Positions 32,888 to 42,659 of a stretch of DNA of 57,100 nt are shown piece after piece; position 1 is the stretch's first letter; the number at the start of each line of letters is the position of its first letter. A model generated the notes under the pieces. The model was given only the letters and a program-made list of their open reading frames with translations. It made no database searches and was not told the origin of the DNA. Origin of the DNA: Acinetobacter johnsonii CIP 64.6 (lineage in GTDB: Bacteria; Pseudomonadota; Gammaproteobacteria; Pseudomonadales; Moraxellaceae); the NCBI RefSeq assembly GCF_000368045.1, contig NZ_KB849229.1, positions 149,824 to 206,923 of the forward strand, given 5' to 3'. A program made the position numbers and the translations under genes.

Positions 32888-32994
32888 TAAGCACTACAAA
32901 AAATTGAAAAGTTTTTTAGGGGATGAACGAGATATCAAGCAGCACGCGATGTTCGTTCTCTCTATTTGTATTTGACATTGACCAGGTGTGATTT

Positions 32995-33870
32995 ATGGCT
33001 GCTGAAGAACATGCCCTTACTTCGACCGAGTATATCAAGCATCACTTGACGAATATGACTTATGGCAAAATGCCAGACGGTTCATGGAAGTTGGCTGAGA
33101 CTGCTGAAGAAGCTCAACAGATGGGGTTCACTGCTATTCACTTGGATTCAATGGGTTGGTCTATCACTCTTGGTGTGATTTTCTGTTTGTTGTTCTGGTG
33201 CGTAGCGAAAGCTGCAAACTCTGGTGTTCCAACCAAGTTCCAGTCTGCAATTGAAATGATCATTGAGTTTGTGGACTCAAGTGTTCGCGATACTTTCCAT
33301 GGCAAATCACGCTTAATTGCGCCACTTGCATTGACCATTTTCGTGTGGATTTTCCTCATGAACGCAATGGACTTAATCCCAGTTGACTTTATTCCGTATA
33401 CAGCTCAACTGATTGGTGCAAGTGTATTTGGTATGGATCCTCATCACGTTTACTTCAAGGTTGTACCTTCTACAGATCCAAACATTACCCTAGGTATGTC
33501 TTTATCTGTATTTGTACTGATCTTGTTCTACAGTATTCGCGAAAAGGGGATTGGTGGTTTCGTTGGCGAATTAGCACTTAACCCATTTAACCCAAGTAAC
33601 CCAGTTGCAAAAGCGTTATTGATTCCAGTGAACTTAATTCTTGAATTAGTAACATTCCTTGCACGTCCAGTTTCATTGGCTCTGCGACTTTTCGGTAACA
33701 TGTATGCAGGTGAGTTAATCTTCATCCTTATCGCATTATTACCGTTCTGGATCCAATGGGCGTTGTCTGTGCCTTGGGCGATCTTCCACATTCTTGTTAT
33801 CACGCTACAAGCATTCATCTTTATGATGCTGACTATCGTATACTTGAGCATGGCAAGCGAAAAGCATTAA
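32995..33870 (+). CDS. atpB: ATP synthase Fo subunit a
   Basis: A 291-residue subunit with five to six helices that forms the proton half-channels. The essential arginine lies in RPVSLALRLFGNMYAGELI, and the region near ALTIFVWIFLMNAMDLIPVD is typical. An N-terminal extension (EEHALTSTEYIKHHLTNM) faces the periplasm, as in gammaproteobacteria. It precedes atpE by 84 bases. Confidence 0.97.
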   Translation: MAAEEHALTSTEYIKHHLTNMTYGKMPDGSWKLAETAEEAQQMGFTAIHLDSMGWSITLGVIFCLLFWCVAKAANSGVPTKFQSAIEMIIEFVDSSVRDTFHGKSRLIAPLALTIFVWIFLMNAMDLIPVDFIPYTAQLIGASVFGMDPHHVYFKVVPSTDPNITLGMSLSVFVLILFYSIREKGIGGFVGELALNPFNPSNPVAKALLIPVNLILELVTFLARPVSLALRLFGNMYAGELIFILIALLPFWIQWALSVPWAIFHILVITLQAFIFMMLTIVYLSMASEKH

Positions 33871-33945
33871 TGGTAATGCCCAACTATCACTGGATGGTTG
33901 GGCGCATAATTTTTTAATTTAATTTGGTATAAACCTAACCTCTGA

Positions 33946-34200
<255 letters not shown>

Positions 34201-34238
34201 TCAGCTTAATTCCTAAATTAAACTATTGAGGAATAGCA

Positions 34239-34709
34239 ATGAATATCAACCTCACATTGATTGGCCAAGCGATTGCATTTGCGATGTTTGTCGCATTCTG
34301 CATGAAATTTGTATGGCCACCACTAATCAATGCGATTAGTGAGCGTCAGCGTAAAATCGCTGATGGCTTAAACGCTGCTGAAAAAGCAAAAGCTGATCTT
34401 GCGGATGCGCAAGCTCAAGTGAAAGCTGAATTAGATGCAGCGAAAGCGCAAGCGGCTCAATTGATCGAACAAGCGAACCGTCGCGGTGCACAATTGGTAG
34501 AAGAAGCTCGTACTCAAGCGTCAGCTGAAGGTGAGCGTATTCGTCAACAAGCAAAAGAAGCTGTTGATACAGAAATCAATTCTGCTCGTGAAGAATTACG
34601 TCAACAAGTTGCTGATCTTGCAGTAACAGGTGCTGAGAAAATTCTTAGCCAAAAAGTTGATGCTGAAGCTCACAATGCCATGCTGACTCAGCTGGCTGCT
34701 AAACTTTAA
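34239..34709 (+). CDS. atpF: ATP synthase Fo subunit b
   Basis: A 156-residue peripheral stalk subunit: one N-terminal membrane helix (about 5-25), then a long right-handed coiled coil rich in Ala, Lys, Glu and Gln (AEKAKADLADAQAQVKAELD). It dimerises and joins the membrane sector to F1 through the delta subunit. It starts 38 bases after atpE. Confidence 0.97.
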   Translation: MNINLTLIGQAIAFAMFVAFCMKFVWPPLINAISERQRKIADGLNAAEKAKADLADAQAQVKAELDAAKAQAAQLIEQANRRGAQLVEEARTQASAEGERIRQQAKEAVDTEINSAREELRQQVADLAVTGAEKILSQKVDAEAHNAMLTQLAAKL

Positions 34710-34721
34710 GAGAGGCGGATT

Positions 34722-35258
34722 ATGGCTGAACTCTTGACGTTGGCACGCCCGTACGCTAAAGCAGCATTTGCTTACGCTTCTGAGCAAAATGCAACTGACT
34801 CTTGGTCATCTGCATTGAACTTGCTCAGTGCTGCGGTGCAAGACGAAGCATTTTCAGCTTTCTTAACTCGCCCTGAGCTTACTCCTGCTGAGCAGGTAAG
34901 TCTTTTTGCAAAAGTATTAGGCGAAGACCAAACTGCAGCAGTGTCAAACTTTTTGACATTGCTTGCTGAAAACAACCGTTTGGTGCTTCTTCCTGAAATT
35001 TCTGCTGAATACGAGCAGCTCAAATCACAGAATAACAATACTGTGGATGTAGTGATTGAATCTGCATTCCCATTGACTTCTGTACAAGAACAATTACTTG
35101 CACATGCTTTAGAGAAAAAATTCGAAGCTGCGGTAAATGTTTCTGTAGAAGTTAAACCAGAGCTTATTGCTGGTGTTGTTATTCGTGCAGGCGACCAAGT
35201 GATAGATGATTCTGCGCTTAACAAGCTAGAAAAAATGCGGACTCGTCTTCTTGCTTAA
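34722..35258 (+). CDS. atpH: ATP synthase F1 subunit delta
   Basis: A 178-residue OSCP/delta subunit. The N-terminal helical bundle begins LLTLARPYAKAAFAYA, and the C-terminal segment VVIRAGDQVIDDSALNKLEKM is the conserved delta signature. It links the b-dimer to the top of the alpha3beta3 hexamer. It starts 12 bases after atpF. Confidence 0.97.
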   Translation: MAELLTLARPYAKAAFAYASEQNATDSWSSALNLLSAAVQDEAFSAFLTRPELTPAEQVSLFAKVLGEDQTAAVSNFLTLLAENNRLVLLPEISAEYEQLKSQNNNTVDVVIESAFPLTSVQEQLLAHALEKKFEAAVNVSVEVKPELIAGVVIRAGDQVIDDSALNKLEKMRTRLLA

Positions 35259-35302
35259 TTGCATATGAAGACTGAACTTTAAAAAGATTGAGGTATAGCG
35301 CA

Positions 35303-36847
35303 ATGCAACAACTGAATCCATCCGAGATCAGTGCGCTCATTAAACAGCGTATCGGCGATCTGGACACCAGCGCGACCGCTAAAAACGAAGGGACCATTGT
35401 TATGGTTTCCGACGGTATTGTGCGTATTCACGGCCTTGCTGATGCAATGTACGGTGAAATGATCGAATTCGACGGCGGCTTATACGGTATGGCACTGAAC
35501 CTAGAACAGGATTCAGTGGGCGTCGTTGTTTTAGGTAACTACTTAAGCCTTCAAGAAGGTCAAAAAGCGCGTTGCACAGGTCGTGTATTAGAAGTTCCGG
35601 TTGGTCCAGAACTTTTAGGCCGTGTAGTAGATGCTTTGGGTAACCCAATTGATGGTAAAGGCCCAATTGATGCAAAATTAACTGATGCTGTTGAAAAAGT
35701 AGCACCAGGCGTAATTTGGCGTCAATCAGTGGATCAACCTGTACAAACTGGTTATAAATCAGTAGATACAATGATCCCTGTAGGCCGTGGTCAGCGTGAG
35801 TTGATCATTGGTGACCGTCAAACTGGTAAAACAGCGATGGCGATCGATGCGATCATCGCTCAGAAAAACTCTGGCATTAAATGTGTATACGTAGCTATTG
35901 GTCAAAAACAATCGACTATTGCTAACGTTGTGCGCAAGCTAGAAGAAACTGGCGCTATGGCGTATACCACTGTTGTAGCAGCAGCTGCAGCCGATCCAGC
36001 AGCAATGTTGTACTTGGCTCCATACTCTGGCTGTACAATGGGCGAATACTTCCGTGACCGCGGTGAAGACGCACTCATTATTTATGATGATTTGTCTAAG
36101 CAAGCTGTTGCTTACCGTCAAATTTCATTGTTATTACGTCGTCCACCAGGTCGTGAAGCGTATCCAGGTGACGTATTCTATCTTCACTCTCGTCTTCTTG
36201 AGCGTGCTTCGCGCGTTTCTGCTGACTACGTTGAGAAATTCACGAATGGTGAAGTTAAAGGCCAAACTGGTTCATTAACTGCATTACCAATCATTGAAAC
36301 TCAAGCGGGTGACGTATCTGCATTCGTACCAACGAACGTAATTTCGATCACTGACGGTCAGATCTTCCTTGAAACATCATTATTCAACGCAGGTATTCGT
36401 CCTGCTGTGAACGCGGGTATCTCTGTATCTCGTGTTGGTGGTTCAGCGCAGACTAAGATCATCAAAAAATTGTCTGGTGGTATCCGTACTGCTTTGGCGC
36501 AATACCGTGAATTGGCAGCGTTTGCTCAGTTCGCTTCTGACCTTGATGAAGCAACTCGTAAGCAACTTGAACATGGTCAACGTGTAACTGAATTAATGAA
36601 GCAAAAACAATATGCTCCATATTCAATTGCTGACCAAGCTGTTTCAATTTATGCATCTAACGAAGGCTACATGGCTGACGTTGAAGTGAAGAAAATCGTA
36701 GACTTTGATGCTGCGTTAATCTCTTACTTCCGTTCAGAAAATGCTGCGTTAATGCAAAACATCGATGAAACTGGTGATTACAACAAAGACATCGAAGCTG
36801 CAATTAAAGCAGGTATTGAAAGCTTTAAAGCGACTCAAACTTACTAA
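35303..36847 (+). CDS. atpA: ATP synthase F1 subunit alpha
   Basis: A 514-residue subunit with non-catalytic nucleotide sites. The P-loop is GDRQTGKTA, followed by YVAIGQKQSTIANVV; the arginine finger lies in the VSRVGGSAQ region. The start MQQLNPSEISALIKQ at 35303 is conserved and has GAGGTA upstream; an in-frame codon at 35288 is not used. Length is normal. Confidence 0.98.
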   Translation: MQQLNPSEISALIKQRIGDLDTSATAKNEGTIVMVSDGIVRIHGLADAMYGEMIEFDGGLYGMALNLEQDSVGVVVLGNYLSLQEGQKARCTGRVLEVPVGPELLGRVVDALGNPIDGKGPIDAKLTDAVEKVAPGVIWRQSVDQPVQTGYKSVDTMIPVGRGQRELIIGDRQTGKTAMAIDAIIAQKNSGIKCVYVAIGQKQSTIANVVRKLEETGAMAYTTVVAAAAADPAAMLYLAPYSGCTMGEYFRDRGEDALIIYDDLSKQAVAYRQISLLLRRPPGREAYPGDVFYLHSRLLERASRVSADYVEKFTNGEVKGQTGSLTALPIIETQAGDVSAFVPTNVISITDGQIFLETSLFNAGIRPAVNAGISVSRVGGSAQTKIIKKLSGGIRTALAQYRELAAFAQFASDLDEATRKQLEHGQRVTELMKQKQYAPYSIADQAVSIYASNEGYMADVEVKKIVDFDAALISYFRSENAALMQNIDETGDYNKDIEAAIKAGIESFKATQTY

Positions 36848-36936
36848 TTTCAACTTCAGTTGGATTTAGTTTTGGTTTGGTTCACGGAATCAACCTTCGA
36901 GGGCTCGAAAGGGCCTTCGAATACTAGGTTAAGCGT

Positions 36937-37806
36937 ATGGCAAATTTAAAAGAAATTCGCGCCAAAGTAGCTAGTATCAAAAGCACGCAGAAAATTACTC
37001 GCGCGATGCAGATGGTAGCAGCTTCTAAGATGCGTCGTGCGCAAGAGCGCATGGCTCAAGGCCGTCCGTATGCCGAAAATATGCACCGTGTAATTGCTCA
37101 CTTGGTTCAAGCGAATCCTGAATACAAACACCGTTATATGGTTGAACGCCCTGTAAAGCGCGTTGGCTATATCATTGTGTCTTCAGATCGCGGCCTTGCT
37201 GGTGGTTTGAACATTAACTTGTTCAAAAAAGTGGTTAAACACGTACAACAGCAACAAGAGCAGTCAATTGAAGTTCAATTTGCTTTAATTGGTCAAAAAG
37301 CGGTTTCGTTTTTTAAAAACTACGGCGGTAAAGTGCTGGGTGCTACGACAAATGTCGGTGATACACCAAGCCTTGAACAGTTATCTGGTTCTGTACAGGT
37401 GATGTTAGACGCATTTGATAAAGGCGAGTTAGATCGTATTTATCTCGTGTCAAACGGCTTTGTCAATGCCATGACTCAAAATCAAAAAATCGAACAACTT
37501 GTTCCTTTAGCAACTGCTGAAGAAAACAAGACCCTTAACCGTCAATACGGTTGGGATTATATCTATGAGCCTGAAGCTGAACAGCTTTTAAATGGCTTAT
37601 TGGTTCGTTATATCGAGTCTGTGGTATATCAAGGCGTGATCGAAAACATCGCGTGTGAGCAGTCAGCTCGTATGGTTGCAATGAAAGCTGCAACGGATAA
37701 CGCAGGTGATTTGATCAAGAGCCTACAACTTATTTATAACAAGCTGCGTCAAGCCGCGATTACTCAGGAAATTTCTGAGATCGTTGGTGGTGCCGCTGCC
37801 GTTTAA
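36937..37806 (+). CDS. atpG: ATP synthase F1 subunit gamma
   Basis: A 289-residue central stalk subunit. The N-terminal helix LKEIRAKVASIKSTQKITRAM and the C-terminal helix YNKLRQAAITQEISEIVGGAAAV form the conserved coiled coil that rotates in the catalytic hexamer. The middle Rossmann-like domain carries YIIVSSDRGLAGGLN. The 89-base gap before it holds a possible small hairpin but no gene. Confidence 0.98.
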   Translation: MANLKEIRAKVASIKSTQKITRAMQMVAASKMRRAQERMAQGRPYAENMHRVIAHLVQANPEYKHRYMVERPVKRVGYIIVSSDRGLAGGLNINLFKKVVKHVQQQQEQSIEVQFALIGQKAVSFFKNYGGKVLGATTNVGDTPSLEQLSGSVQVMLDAFDKGELDRIYLVSNGFVNAMTQNQKIEQLVPLATAEENKTLNRQYGWDYIYEPEAEQLLNGLLVRYIESVVYQGVIENIACEQSARMVAMKAATDNAGDLIKSLQLIYNKLRQAAITQEISEIVGGAAAV

Positions 37807-37832
37807 CATTATTTTGAATTGAGGAGACAGCA

Positions 37833-39227
37833 ATGAGTAGCGGTCGTATCATTCAGATCATCGGCGCGGTTATCGACGTCGAGTTTGAACGTAACAGCGT
37901 TCCTAAGATCTATGACGCTCTCCATGTTGATGGTACTGAAACTACATTAGAAGTTCAGCAACAACTTGGTGATGGCGTAGTTCGTACTATTGCAATGGGT
38001 TCTACTGAAGGCCTTAAGCGTGGTTTGAACGTAACGAATACTAACGCTCCAATCTCTGTACCAGTGGGTACAGCGACTTTGGGTCGTATCATGGACGTTC
38101 TTGGTCGCCCAATCGACGAAGCTGGTCCAGTTGCGACGGAAGCGCGTTTGCCGATTCACCGTCAAGCACCTTCTTATGCTGAACAAGCAGCTTCTACTGA
38201 CCTTTTAGAAACTGGTATTAAAGTCATCGACTTACTATGCCCGTTCGCTAAAGGTGGTAAAGTTGGTCTGTTCGGTGGTGCCGGTGTTGGTAAAACTGTA
38301 AACATGATGGAGTTGATCAACAACATCGCTAAAGCGCACTCAGGTTTATCTGTGTTCGCTGGTGTTGGTGAGCGTACTCGTGAAGGTAACGACTTCTATC
38401 ACGAGATGAAAGACTCAAACGTTCTAGACAAAGTAGCAATGGTCTACGGTCAGATGAACGAGCCACCGGGTAACCGTTTACGCGTAGCGTTGACTGGTTT
38501 GACCATGGCTGAGTACTTCCGTGACGAGAAAGACGAAAACGGCAAAGGTCGTGACGTACTATTGTTCGTAGATAACATTTACCGTTATACACTAGCAGGT
38601 ACTGAAGTATCAGCACTTCTAGGTCGTATGCCATCTGCAGTAGGTTACCAACCGACACTTGCAGAAGAGATGGGTGTTCTTCAAGAACGTATTACATCGA
38701 CTAAGTCTGGTTCTATTACGTCAATCCAAGCGGTATACGTACCTGCCGATGACTTAACAGATCCATCGCCTGCAACTACGTTTGCTCACTTAGATGCAAC
38801 TGTAGTATTGAGCCGTGACATCGCATCTTCTGGTATTTACCCAGCGATCGATCCACTTGACTCAACTTCACGTCAGTTAGATCCACTAGTAGTGGGTGCT
38901 GAGCATTACGAGATTGCTCGTTCAGTTCAAAACGTTCTTCAACGTTATAAAGAATTGAAAGACATCATCGCGATTCTTGGTATGGACGAACTTGCAGAAG
39001 AAGATAAGTTGACTGTTTACCGTGCGCGTAAAATCCAACGTTTCTTCTCTCAACCGTTCCACGTAGCTGAAGTGTTTACTGGTGCTCCTGGTAAACTTGT
39101 ACCGCTTAAAGAAACGATTCGTGGCTTTAAAGGTCTTTTAGCTGGTGAATATGACCACATTCCAGAACAAGCGTTCTATATGGTTGGTGGTATTGACGAA
39201 GTAATTGCTAAAGCTGAGAAACTTTAA
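37833..39227 (+). CDS. atpD: ATP synthase F1 subunit beta
   Basis: A 464-residue catalytic subunit. Walker A is GGAGVGKTV, the catalytic Glu is in GVGERTREGND and Walker B is DVLLFVDNIYR. The DELSEED-type lever is MDELAEEDKLTV. The gene follows atpG by 26 bases with GAGGAG as ribosome site. Confidence 0.98.
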   Translation: MSSGRIIQIIGAVIDVEFERNSVPKIYDALHVDGTETTLEVQQQLGDGVVRTIAMGSTEGLKRGLNVTNTNAPISVPVGTATLGRIMDVLGRPIDEAGPVATEARLPIHRQAPSYAEQAASTDLLETGIKVIDLLCPFAKGGKVGLFGGAGVGKTVNMMELINNIAKAHSGLSVFAGVGERTREGNDFYHEMKDSNVLDKVAMVYGQMNEPPGNRLRVALTGLTMAEYFRDEKDENGKGRDVLLFVDNIYRYTLAGTEVSALLGRMPSAVGYQPTLAEEMGVLQERITSTKSGSITSIQAVYVPADDLTDPSPATTFAHLDATVVLSRDIASSGIYPAIDPLDSTSRQLDPLVVGAEHYEIARSVQNVLQRYKELKDIIAILGMDELAEEDKLTVYRARKIQRFFSQPFHVAEVFTGAPGKLVPLKETIRGFKGLLAGEYDHIPEQAFYMVGGIDEVIAKAEKL

Positions 39228-39253
39228 TTAGTTACCTAATTTAGGAGATTCTC

Positions 39254-39673
39254 ATGTCGACTATGCAGTGTGATGTTGTAAGTGTTCAAGAGTCTTTGTA
39301 CTCTGGCGCTGTAACGATGCTAATTGCTAAAGGTGCTGGTGGTGAATTAGGTATTATGCCTGGTCACGCGCCACTAGTAACTTTACTCAAGCCGGGTACA
39401 ATCCGTGTTCTGCTTGAAAACGGTACAGAAGAGTTAATCTATGTATCTGGTGGTGTTTTAGAAGTTCAACCGCATGTTGTTACGGTTCTTGCAGATACTG
39501 CAGTCCGTGCAGAAAACTTAGATGAAGCAGCAATTCTTGAAGCGCGTAAACACGCTGAACAATTGCTCGCGAATCAAAAGAGCGACTTGGACTCGGCTGC
39601 TGCTTTGGCTGCTCTTGCAGAAACTGCTGCTCAGTTGGAAACCATCCGCAAAATCAAAAACCGCGCTCAATAA
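39254..39673 (+). CDS. atpC: ATP synthase F1 subunit epsilon
   Basis: A 139-residue subunit with an N-terminal beta sandwich (SVQESLYSGAVTMLIAKGAGG, ELGIMPGHAPLVTLLKPG) and a C-terminal helical hairpin (EEAAILEARKHAEQLL-type) that can inhibit ATP hydrolysis. It is the last gene of the operon and is followed by a terminator. Confidence 0.97.
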   Translation: MSTMQCDVVSVQESLYSGAVTMLIAKGAGGELGIMPGHAPLVTLLKPGTIRVLLENGTEELIYVSGGVLEVQPHVVTVLADTAVRAENLDEAAILEARKHAEQLLANQKSDLDSAAALAALAETAAQLETIRKIKNRAQ

Positions 39674-39689
39674 GAGACGGTTTGAGATT

Positions 39690-39719
39690 AAAAAAAGCCA
39701 CCGAAAGGTGGCTTTTTTT
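39690..39719 (+). terminator. Terminator of the atp operon
   Basis: AAAAAAGCCACC and GGTGGCTTTTTT form a stem with a GAAA tetraloop, followed by T residues. Confidence 0.95.
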
Positions 39720-40024
39720 ATGTCAGTTGATAAAAAGGCGTCAATTGCTTATTTCATGATGAGTTTGTTGGTTTCTTAGTTGTCATTGTTCAAATGGACT
39801 GGATTGGTCTGCTGCATACATGCAATCTTTGTTTTGCATGATAGTCCTTCGTCTTTTAACTGTACGCTGGCTTGTAGAATACTTTGAATACACAATTTTT
39901 AAAATTCAGCTGAACCAGCGCTCCTATGCTTGATATATTTCGTTTAGCAGGGGCACGACTATCTAAAGTTGCATATCTTTTATTCAACAGAAGTTATATT
40001 TTGAATACTTCTCTGTGAGGGTAG
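39720..40024. other. Gene-free stretch, nothing recognised
   Basis: About 300 bases between the atp terminator and the next gene. No open frame with family resemblance, RNA fold or repeat is evident. A promoter for the next gene must lie here but no convincing -35/-10 pair was found. Confidence 0.5.
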
Positions 40025-40351
40025 ATGAAGATGAACCTGATTGCGCATGAATCCCACTTTTGGGAACTTTACCAAGATTTTGAGCATTATTATCTGAGTA
40101 TCGCAGTCGATATGAGTTCAGTGGTGTCATGTTGGGACTTGGTACTGACTTCAGAAGAAATATTACAATATGAACATCGAGGTCGCGAGAGTATTCAGGA
40201 GCTGACCAAAGCCATGATTGAAGCAGCTTATAAGGGTGATTTTTCAATGATGGAAGCACGTTTAGCCAAGCCATATGAGCGTCACGCCATGCAAAAGGCT
40301 TTTAAAGAATGGTTAGCACAGAGCAAAACTCAGGAACAGTCTTCGTTTTGA
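40025..40351 (+). CDS. Hypothetical protein (108 aa)
   Basis: A small acidic, soluble, mostly helical protein. Features are a Trp/aromatic-rich N-terminal part (SHFWELYQDFEHYYLSIAVD, split by VVSCWDLVLTSEEI) and a helix GRESIQELTKAMIEAAYKGD. I do not recognise a family. ATG 40025 has GAGGG five bases upstream, so it is preferred over ATG 40031. It converges on the next gene on the minus strand. Confidence 0.7.
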   Translation: MKMNLIAHESHFWELYQDFEHYYLSIAVDMSSVVSCWDLVLTSEEILQYEHRGRESIQELTKAMIEAAYKGDFSMMEARLAKPYERHAMQKAFKEWLAQSKTQEQSSF

Positions 40352-40382
40352 TGAGGTGTGAGCTCAAAGCATTATTTTAAAT

Positions 40383-41318
40383 TTATTGCAAAAAGCTTTG
40401 ACGCAATTGGCTGAACATCATGCGGCTAACGCTATTGTGTTGAGTCTCAATCAACTTTTTGATTTGCTCAACTTGAGGTTTATCTTCAGGAATCACAATC
40501 TCTGGATCGATTTCGATATCCGAATTGGACATGGTATTGGACGGCTGTGCAAGCAAATTTGAAGATGGGTGTTCGTTCTGCCAAAGCTGTGTTTCGAGTG
40601 ACATGATGTACTTATATTCATCGGTATTGGGGTTAAACCGCTTATAAAGCCTTAAGTCTTGCATCGCATCTTGACGGCTTCGATCAGGCATATCTGTTTC
40701 GACTTCCAACCATTCAGAGAAAACCGGATGAATTTCATGTTGCATCAGTTGGTAATAAAGCCAATCGCTGAGTAGGCTATGATCGATGTCAGACAGATAT
40801 GGGCTGTTTTGTTGCAGCAATTGTTGTAAGTGTTCGAGAACCAAAATTTCTTGCTTTTGTAAGGCATAGCGCGCTTCAGCATCAAATTGTTGGTATTCTT
40901 CAACTGGAATTTCAGTGAAATGCTGCTGTTCAACGAAGGCATCTACAATATGCGTTTGAAATAAGGTATTCCATTGCTCTAGCGCATGAATTTCGAGCTG
41001 TTGTAGCTCTTTAAACGCTTTGCTTTGATAGCGGCTGAGCTGCAGGCGCTGAATATTTTGCTGGTTGAACTCAATTTTTTGTTTGATATATTCAGCATAA
41101 GCACCTTGTTGTTTGTGGCTGACAGGGCTTACAACATCGACCAAAAGTAACTGCTGCTGTTGTTTGTATTTGAGCCAGTCCTGAATACGTTGAACTTCTT
41201 TATGCTCTTTAGAAAAAAACTGGGTTAAGTGTGGCGTGGTTTTTTCAGGCATTAAAAAGTGCATCCCGCCAAAGACGATGATTGCTAAACAGGCGATCAC
41301 AAGAATGACTTTTTTCAT
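40383..41318 (-). CDS. Hypothetical membrane-anchored Gln-rich protein
   Basis: A 311-residue protein with an N-terminal hydrophobic segment (residues 4-23, VILVIACLAIIVFGGMHFL) that is either a signal anchor or signal peptide. The rest is hydrophilic, extremely rich in Gln, Glu and Leu and probably helical or coiled coil (KYKQQQQLLLV, EHLQQLLQQNSPYL). The C-terminal 70 residues are Ser/Pro/Glu-rich, ending SRMMFSQLRQSFLQ. I recognise no family. It is followed by 62 bases and then convergent to the 40025 gene. Confidence 0.75.
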   Translation of the reverse strand: MKKVILVIACLAIIVFGGMHFLMPEKTTPHLTQFFSKEHKEVQRIQDWLKYKQQQQLLLVDVVSPVSHKQQGAYAEYIKQKIEFNQQNIQRLQLSRYQSKAFKELQQLEIHALEQWNTLFQTHIVDAFVEQQHFTEIPVEEYQQFDAEARYALQKQEILVLEHLQQLLQQNSPYLSDIDHSLLSDWLYYQLMQHEIHPVFSEWLEVETDMPDRSRQDAMQDLRLYKRFNPNTDEYKYIMSLETQLWQNEHPSSNLLAQPSNTMSNSDIEIDPEIVIPEDKPQVEQIKKLIETQHNSVSRMMFSQLRQSFLQ

Positions 41319-41399
41319 TATAAAAATGTTTTTCTGTGTTTCTTATTTGTACATGGTAGCTTAAAAATGAGAAATAGTTAATGTTTTTTCATTAAAGCT

Positions 41400-41843
41400 T
41401 CAAATCGGTATGGGTGAAATTGAAAATTCACCTTGCCCGAGAATACGAACTTTATACAATGCATCAAAGCCTTCAGCGTAGTGTGGAGGTTCAAATTTTT
41501 GAGCGGTGGCTCTGATTCCGATTTCAGGAATGCAGGCTTTGCCTTCACGTAAGTGGTTGCGTTCCAGTGCACCTTTAAGCTCAGTCTCAAAGAAATAGCC
41601 AACAATTTCAAAGCCTGCGGCCTGAGCACTGGCAATATAACGCGCACGATCGGCTGGCGTAGGGTTGGTATTATCAATCACCATTTTGGTTTTTGAGGCC
41701 AGTCCTGCTTCAAAAATGATTTTTTCACGATGCCGTGTTTTCAGCATATCAAGGTTGATGCGCAAATGGCTATGTGCCAAATTCAGCAGATAATAGCTCG
41801 ATTTTCCCGAAGCTTGGATGCCCATAAAAATAATCAGCTGCAT
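41400..41843 (-). CDS. P-loop kinase-like ATPase (polynucleotide kinase-type)
   Basis: A 147-residue P-loop protein. The Walker A motif GIQASGKSSYY is at residues 8-18; INLDMLKTRHRE and KMVIDNTNPTPADRARYI match the substrate-binding and Walker B/lid parts of the AAA_33 / polynucleotide kinase-like family, with Arg-rich lid. Such proteins phosphorylate nucleic acid ends or small substrates. It is at the short end for the family and stands alone. The substrate is not known. Confidence 0.82.
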   Translation of the reverse strand: MQLIIFMGIQASGKSSYYLLNLAHSHLRINLDMLKTRHREKIIFEAGLASKTKMVIDNTNPTPADRARYIASAQAAGFEIVGYFFETELKGALERNHLREGKACIPEIGIRATAQKFEPPHYAEGFDALYKVRILGQGEFSISPIPI

Positions 41844-41933
41844 GTGAGAAATCGTGCCTCAATCAAATTAGGAGAAAATGGTTGCAGTCATTTTCTCCTA
41901 CTCTATTGCTGAAAGCACCACTATTTAAATGTT

Positions 41934-42530
41934 TTAAGATTGGTTTGTGTTTGAACTATCATTCTCAGCTTGCTGAGGAATCATCATTGCAGCCAATTTC
42001 AACATTTCAGATTGGATTGTACCCATTTGCTGTTGCATCTTTTTAAAGTCGACTTGGCTGAAATCCACCTGTCCATTTAAAAAAGGCGAAGCTAAAACTT
42101 GTTGGTTGGCAGACAGTAGTTTTTCACGGATATCATTGATTTCTTGTGTTTTAAGATTCAGGCCATTCAAGGCATTATTGAAACCTGTGAGCTGTTGCTG
42201 CAAAGCTGTCGCGGCGTGTTGCAACTGTTGTTGATCATGCTGTTCAATTGCGGCCTGCAAGTCACTTTGGGTTTCTTGCAGCTGAGTGACGTATTCACCT
42301 GCTTTTAATTGCATATCTGCCACATCACGCACGATATAGAGCATGTTGCCACTTTTCAGTTCAGCTTTTTCAGGGCTTTGTGTATTCGCAGATTGGTTTT
42401 GCTCAGAGGTCTCAGTCTGGATGTCTTGCTGATTCGGCTCTGTTGCTTGCTCACAGCCAATGAGTAGAATGCCTGAACTAAACAGTGCAAAAGGAAGAAC
42501 TAAGTTTTGTAAAAGCTTTTTCATCATCAA
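41934..42530 (-). CDS. Lipoprotein, helical, paralogue of the gene at 45184
   Basis: A 198-residue lipoprotein (signal ALFSSGILLIGC, Cys about 26). The mature part begins with a Gln/Thr/Ser-rich linker, then a helical bundle: GEYVTQLQETQSDLQAAIEQ, AATALQQQLTGFNNALNGLN, QEINDIREKLLSANQQVLA. The segment LNGLNLKTQEINDIREKLLSANQ aligns with LDALTLKSAEVDALREKMQDAND of the lipoprotein at 45184, so the two are related. The first of two or three stacked ATGs is annotated; MKKLLQ at 42524 may be the true start. Confidence 0.8.
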   Translation of the reverse strand: MMMKKLLQNLVLPFALFSSGILLIGCEQATEPNQQDIQTETSEQNQSANTQSPEKAELKSGNMLYIVRDVADMQLKAGEYVTQLQETQSDLQAAIEQHDQQQLQHAATALQQQLTGFNNALNGLNLKTQEINDIREKLLSANQQVLASPFLNGQVDFSQVDFKKMQQQMGTIQSEMLKLAAMMIPQQAENDSSNTNQS

Positions 42531-42620
42531 ATCAATATTGGGCTATGTGTTTTTTAATATAAGGGCAAAATGTGTAGATAAAATGCTGGGTTTCAAAGTC
42601 ATAACAAAACTTTTTAAAAT

Positions 42621-42647
42621 AAAAAAAAGAGTGCCTGAGCACTCTTC
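42621..42647 (-). terminator. Terminator of the RcnB-like gene
   Basis: On the minus strand GAGTGC and GCACTC pair around TCAG, followed by nine T residues, just after the RcnB-like stop. Confidence 0.88.
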
Positions 42648-42659
42648 ATTTACAGTAGT

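Noticed and set aside
34772..35224. 150-codon minus-strand ORF opposite atpH
   Set aside because: It is antisense to a conserved gene and Ser/Ala-rich, as expected from the reversed codons.
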